This document shows positions 15,772 through 24,347 of a DNA stretch of 64,000 nucleotides, in pieces; position 1 is the first letter of the stretch; each line of letters opens with the position of its first letter. The DNA is taken from contig NZ_SJKB01000010.1 of the NCBI RefSeq assembly GCF_004331465.1, positions 1 to 64,000 of the forward strand. The letters run 5' to 3'. The stretch is from Kribbella pittospori. Its GTDB lineage: Bacteria; Actinomycetota; Actinomycetes; Propionibacteriales; Kribbellaceae. A program made the translations under genes and the position numbers. The notes under the pieces were generated by a model. That model searched no databases, was not told where the DNA came from, and saw nothing but the letters and a program-made list of their open reading frames with translations.

Positions 15772-16470
15772 GTGGTACCGGAAGAACCGGCAGCGCGCAT
15801 TCTCATGGTCGAGGACGACGCGGTGATCCGTGAGGCGACCCAACTGACCCTCGAACGCCACGGGTACGACGTGACCACGGCCGAGGACGGCCTGGAGGCG
15901 ATCGAGCGTTTCGAGAAGATCCATCCGGACGTCGTGATGCTCGACATCATGCTGCCCGGCCTGGACGGGATCTCGGTGTGCCGCCGGATCCGGGAGAGCA
16001 GCACGGTCCCGATCGTGATGGTGTCCGCTCGCGGCGACGCACTCGACGTCGTCCTCGGGCTGGAGGCCGGCGCGGACGACTACGTGACCAAACCCTTCGA
16101 CACCCAGGTGCTGGTGGCCCGGCTGCGGGCGGTGATGCGGCGGGCGGTGTCCGACCCGGAGCGCCCGGCGCCGTCGGCCGGCTCCGGCGTGGAGTCGTTC
16201 GGCGACCTGGAGCTGGACCGGGAGGCGCTCGAGGTACGGCGGGGTGGAAGCACCGTCCAGCTCACGCCGACCGAACTCAAGCTGCTGATCGAGTTCGCGA
16301 ACAACCCGGGTGTGGTGCTCAGCCGGTCCACGCTGCTGCAGCGGGTCTGGGACTACGAGTGGGGTGGCGACGGCCGCCTGGTCGACGTCCACCTGCAGCG
16401 GTTGCGGACCAAGATCGGCGCGGACCGGATCGAGACGGTCCGCGGATTCGGGTACAAGCTGCGGGCCTGA
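15772..16470 (+). CDS. OmpR-family response regulator, CseB-like
   Basis: A 232-residue DNA-binding response regulator. The receiver domain (about 9-122) opens with ILMVEDDAVIREATQLTLERHG, has the phospho-acceptor D58 in MLDIMLPGLDG and ends KPFDTQVLVARLRAVMRR. The OmpR winged helix follows (LTPTELKLLIEFANNPG through RTKIGADRIETVRGFGYKL). The receiver run VIREATQL...LEAGADDYVTKPFD is very close to Streptomyces CseB as I remember it. GTG at 15772 lies 15 bases after the lipoprotein stop, and the kinase gene begins one base after this stop, so the three genes are one operon. Confidence 0.9.
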   Translation: MVPEEPAARILMVEDDAVIREATQLTLERHGYDVTTAEDGLEAIERFEKIHPDVVMLDIMLPGLDGISVCRRIRESSTVPIVMVSARGDALDVVLGLEAGADDYVTKPFDTQVLVARLRAVMRRAVSDPERPAPSAGSGVESFGDLELDREALEVRRGGSTVQLTPTELKLLIEFANNPGVVLSRSTLLQRVWDYEWGGDGRLVDVHLQRLRTKIGADRIETVRGFGYKLRA

Positions 16471-16471
16471 C

Positions 16472-17713
16472 GTGGGACTGCGCGGCAAGCTCGGTCTCAT
16501 CATCCTGCTGGTCTCCTCGCTCGCGATCCTGGTCCTCTGCGTCGCGGTCTACACCCAGGCGCAGTCGGCCCGGCTGGACCGGACCCGCAGCTTCGCGGAC
16601 GAGCGGATTCAGCTCGCGGCGCAGAGCTACGACCGCGACGAGGTCCCGGTGTTCGGGTCCAAGCTGGACGATCCCGAGCTGCCGCCGCAGTTGCGGGAGG
16701 CGGTGCTGGAGGGCAAGCGGGCCACCTTCAAGACCGGTTCGCCGAACGCGAAGATGTGGGCCGCGGTCGGGGTCAAGGACGGCAAGATCCTCTCGATCGA
16801 GCAGGACTACGACACCAGCGACGACTCGATGGAGGCGCTGCAGCAGGCGCTGATCTTCGGCGGGATTGGAACGGTTGCCTTGGTCGCCCTGGTCAGCGTG
16901 ATCCTGGCCGGCAGCCTGTCGAAGCGGATCGTCGCGGTCGCAGGGACGGCGCGCCGGATCGCAGCCGGCGATCTGGATGCGTCGGCGGCCGACACGGTTG
17001 GCAAGGGCAAGGACGAGGTGCAGTCGCTGGCCACCGCGCTGGACACGATGGCGACGTCGCTGCGTGGCCAGCTGGAAGCCGAACGCCGGTTCACCGCGGA
17101 CGTTGCGCATGATCTGCGTACGCCGGTCACCGGCCTGACCACCGCTGCCGAGCTGCTGCCACCCGGGCGGCCGAGTGAGCTGGTCCGGGACCGGGCCAAG
17201 GTGCTGCGCCGGCTGGTCGAGGACCTGCTCGAGATCGCCCGGTTCGACTCGGGCGTGGAGCAGGCCGACCTCGAGCTGGTTGGGCTGGGGGCGTTCGTCG
17301 GTTCGGCGGTCGGCCGGCTGCGGATGCAGCAGGCGCTCGCGCCGGACAGCGTGATCATCCACCAGGTCGGGCCGGACGAGACGGTGTCGACCGACTCGCG
17401 CCGGATCGAGCGGATCCTGGCCAACCTGATCGTGAACGGACTGCGGCACGGTCAGCCGCCGGTCGAGGTCACGGTCAGCGGCCGGACCGTCGAGGTGGTT
17501 GACCACGGCAACGGCTATCCGGAGGAATTGATTGCCGAAGGCCCGCGCCGGTTCCGGTCCGGGATGGCCGAGCGTGGCGTCGGGCACGGCCTCGGCCTGA
17601 CCATCGCGGCCGGTCACGCCAAGGTGCTCGGTGCCGAGCTGACCTTCGGGGCAGCGCCGGGCGGCGGTGCGCTGGCCCGATTGGTCCTCCCCGCGACTGA
17701 GACGCAGTCTTAA
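16472..17713 (+). CDS. Sensor histidine kinase, CseC-like
   Basis: A 413-residue membrane kinase. Two transmembrane segments (about 7-27 and 129-150) bracket a small extracytoplasmic sensor region of about 100 residues, and a HAMP domain follows (SKRIVAVAGTARRIAAGDLDA). The phospho-accepting histidine is H213 in FTADVAHDLRTPVTG. The ATPase domain has the N box (RILANLIVNGLRHG) and G boxes (VVDHGNGYP, GVGHGLGLTIA). It would phosphorylate the regulator encoded one base upstream. GTG at 16472 was chosen because it begins just before the first membrane segment. Confidence 0.88.
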   Translation: MGLRGKLGLIILLVSSLAILVLCVAVYTQAQSARLDRTRSFADERIQLAAQSYDRDEVPVFGSKLDDPELPPQLREAVLEGKRATFKTGSPNAKMWAAVGVKDGKILSIEQDYDTSDDSMEALQQALIFGGIGTVALVALVSVILAGSLSKRIVAVAGTARRIAAGDLDASAADTVGKGKDEVQSLATALDTMATSLRGQLEAERRFTADVAHDLRTPVTGLTTAAELLPPGRPSELVRDRAKVLRRLVEDLLEIARFDSGVEQADLELVGLGAFVGSAVGRLRMQQALAPDSVIIHQVGPDETVSTDSRRIERILANLIVNGLRHGQPPVEVTVSGRTVEVVDHGNGYPEELIAEGPRRFRSGMAERGVGHGLGLTIAAGHAKVLGAELTFGAAPGGGALARLVLPATETQS

Positions 17714-17794
17714 CAACCGTTCGCGTCGTTGCCGCGTCTCCTCTTGCGTCGGGCTCGCCCAAGAAGCCCAATAAAACGAGGGGAAACCACACTC

Positions 17795-18208
17795 ATGCGT
17801 TCTCAGTTCGTACGTCGTACCGCCGCCGTCATCGCGGGTGCCGCACTGGCCGCCGGGGGTCTCGGTGTTGCCGGTGCCCTGCAGGCCAATGCGGTCGGCA
17901 CGCACACCACCGCCGCCAGCGCTGCGGTTGCCGCGAAGTCCATCACGATGAAGTCGGACAAGGCCAGCGCGAAGGCGTGGACCAAGGTCTCGTTCACCGG
18001 CAAGACGAGCGGGATCGCGCGCAACACCGTGGTCCAGGTGCAGCGGTTCGAGAACGGCAAGTGGGTCAACTTCCCAGCCACCACCAAGGTCACCAGCAAG
18101 GCGACGTACTCGGTGTGGGTGAAGAGCGGCCGGGTCGGCGTGAACAAGTTCCGGGTCGTGTCCGCGAAGACGGCCAGCGCCTCGGTGAACGTCACCATCA
18201 CCAAGTAG
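17795..18208 (+). CDS. Small exported protein of unknown function
   Basis: A 137-residue protein with a Sec signal peptide (RRTAAVIAGAALAAGGLGVAGAL, cleavage near ANA) and a basic, Ser/Thr/Lys-rich mature domain of about 100 residues. Its beta-strand pattern (KAWTKVSFTGKTSGI, VQVQRFENGKWVNF, YSVWVKSGRVGVNKFRVVSA) resembles Ig-like surface modules. It lacks cysteines. ATG at 17795 is 81 bases after the kinase stop with AGGGGAAA upstream, so it may belong to the regulon or the operon of the Cse-like system. Function unknown. Confidence 0.72.
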   Translation: MRSQFVRRTAAVIAGAALAAGGLGVAGALQANAVGTHTTAASAAVAAKSITMKSDKASAKAWTKVSFTGKTSGIARNTVVQVQRFENGKWVNFPATTKVTSKATYSVWVKSGRVGVNKFRVVSAKTASASVNVTITK

Positions 18209-18219
18209 CAGGACCCCGA

Positions 18220-18257
18220 GCGGCGCCACTTCCGGCAGGGGCGGAAAGTGGCGCCGC
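18220..18257. terminator. Bidirectional terminator hairpin
   Basis: GCGGCGCCACTTCCG (18220-18234) pairs with CGGAAAGTGGCGCCGC (18242-18257): 12 uninterrupted pairs, a one-base bulge, three more pairs, then a seven-base loop. It lies between the convergent ends at 18208 and 18265 and can serve both strands. Confidence 0.8.
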
Positions 18258-18264
18258 TTGCTGT

Positions 18265-21200
18265 CTAGCGGGTGCCGTAGACGTTGAGCTCCGCGGCCGA
18301 TCCGAACACCGCGCCGTTGAGCGAACTGGTCCCGACGAACTTCACGAACCGTCCCGGTGTCGCGGTGAAGTTCACCCGCTGGGTCGCGATCGAGTTCGGG
18401 AACTCACCGGTGGCGACCGGCGTACCCCAGGTCTGTCCGTCGGTGCTGACGTAGATCTCGTAGCCCTTGAACATCCCGTTCGTCCCACTCTGCCGAGGCA
18501 GATAGCTGAACCCGTCCACCTGGTACGTCGCTCCGAGGTCGAGCGTGATGTGATGCGGGTACGTCGCCGGCGTGGGCACCTCCGACCAGGCGGAATGCCA
18601 GATGGTGCTGGGGTTTCCGTCCAGTGCCTCGGTGGCCGCACCACCCGTGGCGACGTCCTCGCTGCTGACGTCCGCCACCTTGATCCGCGACTGCGGCACG
18701 ATGCCTGGCGGCAACACTGTTGCCTCGGTGGTGATCGTCGATCGGCCACCCGTTGCCGTCAGCACGTACTTTCCTTCCGCTGTGCCGGCAGGCGGAGTGA
18801 CGTCCCAGCTGGTCGTCACACTGGCGCCCGGGGCAACGGTCGCGTGTGTTGCCGGAGTCGCCGCGGTCACGGTCCAGCCGTCCGGTCCGGTCAGCCCGAG
18901 CGTGATGTTGTTCGCGGCAACGACATCGTTGTTGGTGAACGTCGTGACGACCGTGTTCGCCTCACCGGAGACGAGACCGGTCACGCCCGACACCGCGATC
19001 GACGTACAGTCGGCCGGATCGGACGTCGTACCGAGGTCGGTGACGGCGAAGTCGTCCATGATGAAGTCGGCCTGATCGCCACCGCCGGACAGCTTGCGCA
19101 GGCCGACCCAGTAGTCGCCACCGCAGCCGGCCACGAACTCCTGGCTGAACGTTGCCTTCGCCCGCTGCTCACCGATCGGCGTGGACTTGACCTCGACCGA
19201 GTCGGGCCGGTCGACTCCCTGCACCCAGGCGTACTGGCCGGCGCGGCCGCTGGCGTAGTCGAAGCTGACCTTGTACTTGTGTCCAGGCTGGAAGTTCACC
19301 GTCGAAGGCGTGGTTCGGTAGACGAGCCCCTCGTTCTCCTCGTGTGACTTGAGCGACCACTCGCCGTCCAGGACGTCGTCGACGAGCTTGCCGTTCCAGC
19401 CGGCCTGCGTGTACGGCGCGTGCTTGCGAGCGAGACTGGTCCGCGGGTCGGTGACCCCACCGGAGTCGCCCTTCACGAACGGGCCCCAGCCCTGGTCGAC
19501 GTTCTCGAAGTCGTCGATCAGACCGGCGGCAGGCCGCTTCGTCTCGACCACGCGGACGTCGTCGATCCGGACCTGGGCAGCTCCGGCGACGGCACTGATG
19601 GCGAGGTCGGCACTGTTGCCCTTGGCATCGACGACGACGCGGACACGCTGGTAGTAGGCGTCGTGTTTGTCGTCGGAGGCAACCATGTTCTGCGCTGTCG
19701 ACCGCGTGATCTGGATCTTGACTCCATCCACGGTCAGAGTGGTCGGGCGGGACTTGCCTGCCTCGACCTCGATCCAGGCCGAGGCGCTGTAGGTACGGCC
19801 GGGAGTGAGGCCGGTGATGCGCTGCTTAAGCGTCGACGCCTTGGTGCCGAGGGACGCGACCTGCCGGCCGTTCTCGAGCGTGGCGATCGTGGCGCCGCCG
19901 GTGGCATTCCAGCCTGCGAGGTTGCCGGCGTTGAAGCCGGGGTCCTTCAGGTGGGTGCCATCGCCCCAGTTTGCCGGGCGTGGTGCCGGTGCGCTGATCG
20001 GGTAGAGCACGTATGGCTGGCCCGCGATCGCGTCCAGGGTGACGGCTCCCCGTCGTACCGGAACAGTCGCGACCTTGACCCGGCCGGTGTCGGTCAGTTT
20101 GTAGACCGCGAAGGTCGGGGCCGAGAACGCCGCGGGAACCTGCCAGGTGGTGCGGCCGCCGGCTGGGTTGTAGTGGTAGAGCTTCTTGGTGCCGTCCCAG
20201 GGGAGCAGGTACTTGTCGCCGTCGAGCACCTTGGCGTCGCCGACGTACACGGTCCGCTTGCCGTTCTCGACCGCGCCGCGGACGCCGCCGGTGAAGGTGA
20301 TGTCGCTGCTGTTCCAGTCGGTGATCTTCTGCTGCTGGAGGAACTTGGCCGGCAGGTTCTTCTGCCAGATGTTGCGGTAGAACGCGTTCCAGTCGGTCTC
20401 GCCGGTCCAGCCCTCGAACTCGACCAGACTGGACTGACCGAGGATCGGGTCGTTGTTCCAGACATCCTTCTCGTCGTTGCGGACGAACCGGATGATCTGG
20501 GAGTTCAGGCCCTTGTTGGTCGGGCCGCCGTAGTCGAGGTCGTTGGCCCAGTGCGACCACAAAGACGTGCGCTCGTGCCGGTCGGCCCACTCGGTCGCGA
20601 TCTGCCAGCCCTGGTCGGCGAGCTGCCGGGTCAGGCCGTCGGCGAGCCAGCCGGACTGGTAGTAGACGTCGATGTACAGCTCCTGCAGGTTCTTGTCGGT
20701 CTCGTCCCGCAGTTGCTGGAACCGCTTCACGATGTTGCCGGTGGCGAGGTCAGGGCGCTGCTTGATGTAGTAGCTCTGGTTCAGCCAGTTCCAGCCCTTG
20801 GAGTTCTTGTCGACCAGGTCCTCGTTGAACGCGTTCGCCTCCGGGTAGGACTCGGTCGCGTTCACGTGGACGCCGAACGCTGCGTTCCAGTCCTTGCCCT
20901 TCTTCAGCAGGGTGTTCAGGTCGGTCAGTCCGCCGGCGCGGGTGTTGTAGTTGCCGCCGTAGTCCGGGTGCGCCGAGTCGTGGCCCTCGGCGCCGTACCC
21001 CTTGAGCAGGGCCAGTTGGCCGAGTCCGTCGGTGGACAGGGAGATCCGCTTGACGTCGTCCAGGGTGCGCAGGAACGGGTGCGTCGCCTGGCTGGCGAAG
21101 TTGAAAGGGATGTGTGTGACGACGCGATCCTTGACCAGGTCGGCGCCCTTCGGCTCGGTCATGATCGAGCGGAACGCGATCGCGGCGTCCTGCCAGTCGA

Positions 21201-22014
21201 CGGTCTTGTCCTGGTTCGCGTCCGGGGTGATCACGATCTTGGCCCAGGGCAACGGTTCGGTGTACGGCGAGGTGTCGGCGCGGTAGGTCCACTGGCCGCT
21301 CCAGACGCCGACGCGAGTGCTGCCATCGGTGGACTTGCGGGCGCGGTGCCAGAACCGGGCGCCGTCGTCGACGGACTGGCCGGACGGCTTGTCGTAGACG
21401 GAGTTCGACTCGATGCCGGCGGCCAGGGTGCTGGTGTTCACGAACGCGTACGTCGCTCCGGTCGCGGACGGCTCGGCCGGGGTGGTGGCGGTGATCGGGG
21501 TGATCTTGTCCGCGGTCCGGGTGGAGTCCGGGTCGAGGGTGGTGAACGCGGTGGTCGCGCCGGCGTCTGTGCTCGCGACGGACACGAGGTCGTGGTCCGG
21601 GATGTCGATCGTGTGCACCCGGGAGGCTTCGGTGTCGCGGATGGCGTCGATCGCGAAGGTCGTGACGCGGCCGGTGAGGCTGAGGCTGGCGTCCAACTCC
21701 ACGCCGGGGAGCGCGTCGAAGGCGAGCTTGTACGACGCTCGGCCGGGGTCGACTGTGGGCGGTTCGGCGAGGTGCGCCGTGCGGGCGACACCGTCGATGG
21801 TGACGGTCGAGATGGTGTCTGGTTGGCCGCCGAGGGCTTGGCCGGAGGCGTTGTCGACGTACTTGATCACCCGCGGGAAGTCGGCTCCGACGGTGACGGT
21901 CAAGTCGTTCGATCGGAGGGTCAGATCGCCGGCGGCGTGCGCGCCCACGGGCACGCTCAGCACACCGGCGGCCATGGTCACGGCCAGCACACAGATCCCC
22001 ACTGAACGTTTCAT
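18265..22014 (-). CDS. Secreted GH101 endo-alpha-N-acetylgalactosaminidase
   Basis: A 1249-residue exported glycosidase that should release Gal-beta-1,3-GalNAc (core 1) O-glycans. After a signal peptide (about 1-28) comes a GH101 beta-sandwich and (beta/alpha)8 barrel (WQDAAIAFRSIM, GYGAEGHDSAHPDYGGNYN). By comparison with pneumococcal GH101, the nucleophile is D449 in LYIDVYYQSGW and the acid/base E475 in ATEWADR. Later domains are a galactose-binding-like pair (about 690-1000), a NEW3-type domain (about 1015-1095) and a C-terminal discoidin domain. ATG at 22014 starts the signal peptide; a TTG 15 codons upstream is less likely. O-glycan cleavage is family knowledge; the natural target in soil is unknown. 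Confidence 0.88.
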   Translation of the reverse strand: MKRSVGICVLAVTMAAGVLSVPVGAHAAGDLTLRSNDLTVTVGADFPRVIKYVDNASGQALGGQPDTISTVTIDGVARTAHLAEPPTVDPGRASYKLAFDALPGVELDASLSLTGRVTTFAIDAIRDTEASRVHTIDIPDHDLVSVASTDAGATTAFTTLDPDSTRTADKITPITATTPAEPSATGATYAFVNTSTLAAGIESNSVYDKPSGQSVDDGARFWHRARKSTDGSTRVGVWSGQWTYRADTSPYTEPLPWAKIVITPDANQDKTVDWQDAAIAFRSIMTEPKGADLVKDRVVTHIPFNFASQATHPFLRTLDDVKRISLSTDGLGQLALLKGYGAEGHDSAHPDYGGNYNTRAGGLTDLNTLLKKGKDWNAAFGVHVNATESYPEANAFNEDLVDKNSKGWNWLNQSYYIKQRPDLATGNIVKRFQQLRDETDKNLQELYIDVYYQSGWLADGLTRQLADQGWQIATEWADRHERTSLWSHWANDLDYGGPTNKGLNSQIIRFVRNDEKDVWNNDPILGQSSLVEFEGWTGETDWNAFYRNIWQKNLPAKFLQQQKITDWNSSDITFTGGVRGAVENGKRTVYVGDAKVLDGDKYLLPWDGTKKLYHYNPAGGRTTWQVPAAFSAPTFAVYKLTDTGRVKVATVPVRRGAVTLDAIAGQPYVLYPISAPAPRPANWGDGTHLKDPGFNAGNLAGWNATGGATIATLENGRQVASLGTKASTLKQRITGLTPGRTYSASAWIEVEAGKSRPTTLTVDGVKIQITRSTAQNMVASDDKHDAYYQRVRVVVDAKGNSADLAISAVAGAAQVRIDDVRVVETKRPAAGLIDDFENVDQGWGPFVKGDSGGVTDPRTSLARKHAPYTQAGWNGKLVDDVLDGEWSLKSHEENEGLVYRTTPSTVNFQPGHKYKVSFDYASGRAGQYAWVQGVDRPDSVEVKSTPIGEQRAKATFSQEFVAGCGGDYWVGLRKLSGGGDQADFIMDDFAVTDLGTTSDPADCTSIAVSGVTGLVSGEANTVVTTFTNNDVVAANNITLGLTGPDGWTVTAATPATHATVAPGASVTTSWDVTPPAGTAEGKYVLTATGGRSTITTEATVLPPGIVPQSRIKVADVSSEDVATGGAATEALDGNPSTIWHSAWSEVPTPATYPHHITLDLGATYQVDGFSYLPRQSGTNGMFKGYEIYVSTDGQTWGTPVATGEFPNSIATQRVNFTATPGRFVKFVGTSSLNGAVFGSAAELNVYGTR

Positions 22015-22050
22015 GCGGAGAAAGTTCGCACGCAGACGCCCGTACGTCAA
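22015..22050 (-). promoter_or_regulatory. Putative leaderless promoter of the GH101 gene
   Basis: Read on the minus strand, TTGACG (22045-22050) and AACTTT (22021-22026) are separated by 18 bases, and the ATG begins six bases after AACTTT. No Shine-Dalgarno sequence is present, so transcription would start at or near the start codon. Confidence 0.55.
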
Positions 22051-22078
22051 GAGAAACAAACACTAATGAACAAGATCA

Positions 22079-22216
22079 GCCTCGCCTCCGGCTCGGCGGA
22101 GGCGAGGGGAGGCAGCTCGGCGGGGTGCAGGTGGGAGCCTCGCCTGCGGCTCGGCGGTATGGGGGTGGGGCGCCTCGGCGGGGGTGCGGGTGGGGGCCTC
22201 GCCTTCGGCTCGGCGG
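22079..22216. repeat. Three 58-bp-spaced repeats, first one a terminator hairpin
   Basis: The 21-base motif GCCTCGCCT, variable base, CGGCTCGGCGG begins at 22079, 22137 and 22196. The first copy extends into an 11-pair stem (CCTCGCCTCCG 22080-22090, CGGAGGCGAGG 22097-22107). The block follows the stop of fahA on the minus strand, so it probably acts as that operon's terminator before the GH101 promoter. Confidence 0.7.
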
Positions 22217-22224
22217 AGGGGCTG

Positions 22225-23424
22225 TCAGGCGGGAAGGATTGTGCCGGCTACTTCGCCTAGGCCGATCGTCGCGCCGGTGGGGGTGGTGGCTTTGGCGGTG
22301 ATGGTGATCTTGTCGCCGTCCGCCAGGAACGTGTGTTCCTTGCCGTCTAGCAGGAGCGGTTCGCGGCCGGCCCAGGTGAGTTCGATGAAGGAGCCTCGTT
22401 GGGTTCTTTCGGGGCCGCTGATGGTGCCGGAGGCGTACAGGTCGCCGGTTCGGAGGGAGGCTCCGTTGACGGTCAGGTGGGCGAGCATCTGGGCGGGGGA
22501 CCAGTAGATGTCGCGGTACGGCGGTGAGCTGACCAAGTGGCCGTTGAGGAAGACCTGGAAGGTGATGTCGTAGTTCTTCAAGTTCTCGCCTGACAGGTAC
22601 GGCAGCACGGGTGGATCCTGCGGCGGAAGCGGGACGGCGGCCGGGGAGAGGGCCTCGAGTGACACCACCCACGGCGAGATCGACGTGGCGAACGACTTGC
22701 CCAGGAACGGACCAAGCGGGACGTACTCCCACGCCTGCAGGTCCCGCGCGGACCAGTCGTTCACGAGTACGACGCCGTACACGTGCTCCTCGAACGCGTC
22801 CACGGACACCGGTTGTCCCAGCTGCGACGGCGCCCCGACGACGTACCCGAGCTCCACCTCGATGTCGAGCCGCTGAGACGGTCCGTACGTCGGCGCCGCC
22901 GCGTCCGGCGCCTTCTGCTGACCCGACGGCCGGACGATGTCGGTCCCACTCGGTACGACCGTCCCGGCCCGACCGTGATAGCCGACCGGCAAATGCTTCC
23001 AGTTCGGCAGCAGCGGCTCGGAGTCCGGCCGGAACAGCCGGCCGAGGTTGGTCGCGTGCTGCTCGGAGGCATAGAAGTCGACATAGTCCGCGACCTCGAA
23101 CGGCATCTGCATGGTCACCGCGGACTGCGGGATCAGATGCGGCTCAACCGTGTCGCGGTCGTTCTCGTTGCGCACGAGCTCGAGCAGCCACCCACGCGTC
23201 GCACTCCAGGCCGGGCGGCCGAGCGCGAGGAAGTCGTTCAACGACGGCTGCGCGAACAGTTGCGAGCCGTCCAGCATCTGCGCGGACGCGACCGGCGCGA
23301 GATCGATGATCTGGTCGCCGATCGCGGCACCCACCCGCGGCTCCTCGTCGCCGAGCCGGAACACGCCGAGCGGCAGGTTGTCCGGCCCGAACGGCGAATC
23401 CGCGGGGAGGTCGATCCAGCTCAC
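22225..23424 (-). CDS. fahA: Fumarylacetoacetase
   Basis: A 399-residue hydrolase that splits fumarylacetoacetate into fumarate and acetoacetate, the last step of tyrosine and homogentisate breakdown. Motifs: N-terminal WIDLPADSPFGPDNLPLGVF, the metal-binding acidic region RLDIEVELGYVVG, and the core GVVLVNDWSARDLQAWEYVPLGPFLGKSFATSISPWVV. Length is normal for the bacterial enzyme. GTG at 23424 overlaps the stop of the upstream gene by four bases (GTGA), showing translational coupling. An in-frame extension to 23502 adds no family sequence. Confidence 0.95.
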   Translation of the reverse strand: MSWIDLPADSPFGPDNLPLGVFRLGDEEPRVGAAIGDQIIDLAPVASAQMLDGSQLFAQPSLNDFLALGRPAWSATRGWLLELVRNENDRDTVEPHLIPQSAVTMQMPFEVADYVDFYASEQHATNLGRLFRPDSEPLLPNWKHLPVGYHGRAGTVVPSGTDIVRPSGQQKAPDAAAPTYGPSQRLDIEVELGYVVGAPSQLGQPVSVDAFEEHVYGVVLVNDWSARDLQAWEYVPLGPFLGKSFATSISPWVVSLEALSPAAVPLPPQDPPVLPYLSGENLKNYDITFQVFLNGHLVSSPPYRDIYWSPAQMLAHLTVNGASLRTGDLYASGTISGPERTQRGSFIELTWAGREPLLLDGKEHTFLADGDKITITAKATTPTGATIGLGEVAGTILPA

Positions 23425-24275
23425 AGGCCCTCCAGCAGGCTCAAAGCGGTCAGGTCGTGGCGCGGCTCCTCGATACTGCACGAGCCGAACGACGTGAACC
23501 ACCGGCGGGTCCCAGCCGCCTGCTGCTCGGACAACTCGCGCGCCCGAGCGGCCAGTGCCTCGCCGTCACGAGAAGCCAGGACGGCCGCCACCTCGTCCAG
23601 CGAGGCACCATCAAGCGACGCACGGGTGGCGAGCAGCACGTTCAGGAACCCGTGATGCTCGAACCCGGTGTCCACTGCGGTATGTCGCACCGCGTTGTGC
23701 AGCCCAGCCGTGCACTTGAACGCGACCTCGCGATCCAGACAGGCAGTGATGAACGCCGCGATCTGACCTTCTGACGGGAACAACGAGGCGTCGAGCCCGC
23801 CGGTACGGAGCTTGGCCGCGTACCCCGCGTCGGCGACCACATCGAGCGCGCGCTCCCACGCTCCGTCCAGGCCGATCTCGACGTACGCCGTCTCCTCGTC
23901 GAGGCAGTCGTCACAAGCCCGGACCACGCGCAGTGCGTTCCGGGACAGGTCGTCCTCGTTGCGCAGTCGAACCTCGATCGCGGTGACCTCGATGTCGGTG
24001 GACCGGTCGCCGTACCGGACCGCGGGCTCGATCCCGCCGGCGCCGCCGGTGATCACCACCGCCACCTTCAGCGGCCCAGGGCCGGTGCGGGCCGCCTCGG
24101 CGGCGACCTTCATCAAATCCTCGTCGGTGCACACGAAGGGCCCGACCAGCTCGGCGTACGGCGCGGTGCGGTGGGTTCGGTGCGCCTCGACAGCCTCGGT
24201 CAGCGGCAGGTCCCCGGGCGGGAACATCGCCGCGTCGTCGACCAGGTGCCGGAACAGGGCGGGGACGGTTGACAT
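23421..24275 (-). CDS. Conserved hypothetical protein between fahA and hmgA
   Basis: A 284-residue protein I cannot assign to a named family. Alternating strand/helix stretches look like a (beta/alpha) barrel: LKVAVVITGGAGG, IEVTAIEVRL, ETAYVEIGLD, YAAKLRTGGL, REVAFKCTAGLHNAVRH. N-terminal LFRHLVDDAAMFPPGDLPL and the motif GFLNVLLATRA are further landmarks. It overlaps fahA by four bases and is divergent from hmgA, so it almost certainly acts in homogentisate degradation. The pathway step with no other candidate here is maleylacetoacetate isomerisation, and I infer that as a possible role. ATG at 24275. Confidence 0.8.
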   Translation of the reverse strand: MSTVPALFRHLVDDAAMFPPGDLPLTEAVEAHRTHRTAPYAELVGPFVCTDEDLMKVAAEAARTGPGPLKVAVVITGGAGGIEPAVRYGDRSTDIEVTAIEVRLRNEDDLSRNALRVVRACDDCLDEETAYVEIGLDGAWERALDVVADAGYAAKLRTGGLDASLFPSEGQIAAFITACLDREVAFKCTAGLHNAVRHTAVDTGFEHHGFLNVLLATRASLDGASLDEVAAVLASRDGEALAARARELSEQQAAGTRRWFTSFGSCSIEEPRHDLTALSLLEGL

Positions 24276-24347
24276 GGCTCGAAGCCTAACGGATGCTTTC
24301 GGTAAGCGGACGCATGCGTTCGATTAACGTACACGGGAGCGGGAGAA
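24276..24347. promoter_or_regulatory. Divergent promoter region of the homogentisate genes
   Basis: The 72-base spacer between the divergent unknown gene/fahA pair and hmgA contains the perfect palindrome ACGCATGCGT (24310-24319). It is flanked by related AT-richer pieces (CTAACGGATGC at 24287 and TTCGATTAACG at 24319). A shared regulator binding here would control both arms; its identity is not evident. Confidence 0.35.

Noticed and set aside
19420..22005. 861-codon plus-strand frame opposite the GH101 gene
   Set aside because: Sequence is low-complexity Val/Gly/Asp-rich with no domain; the minus strand encodes GH101 with signal peptide and catalytic residues.
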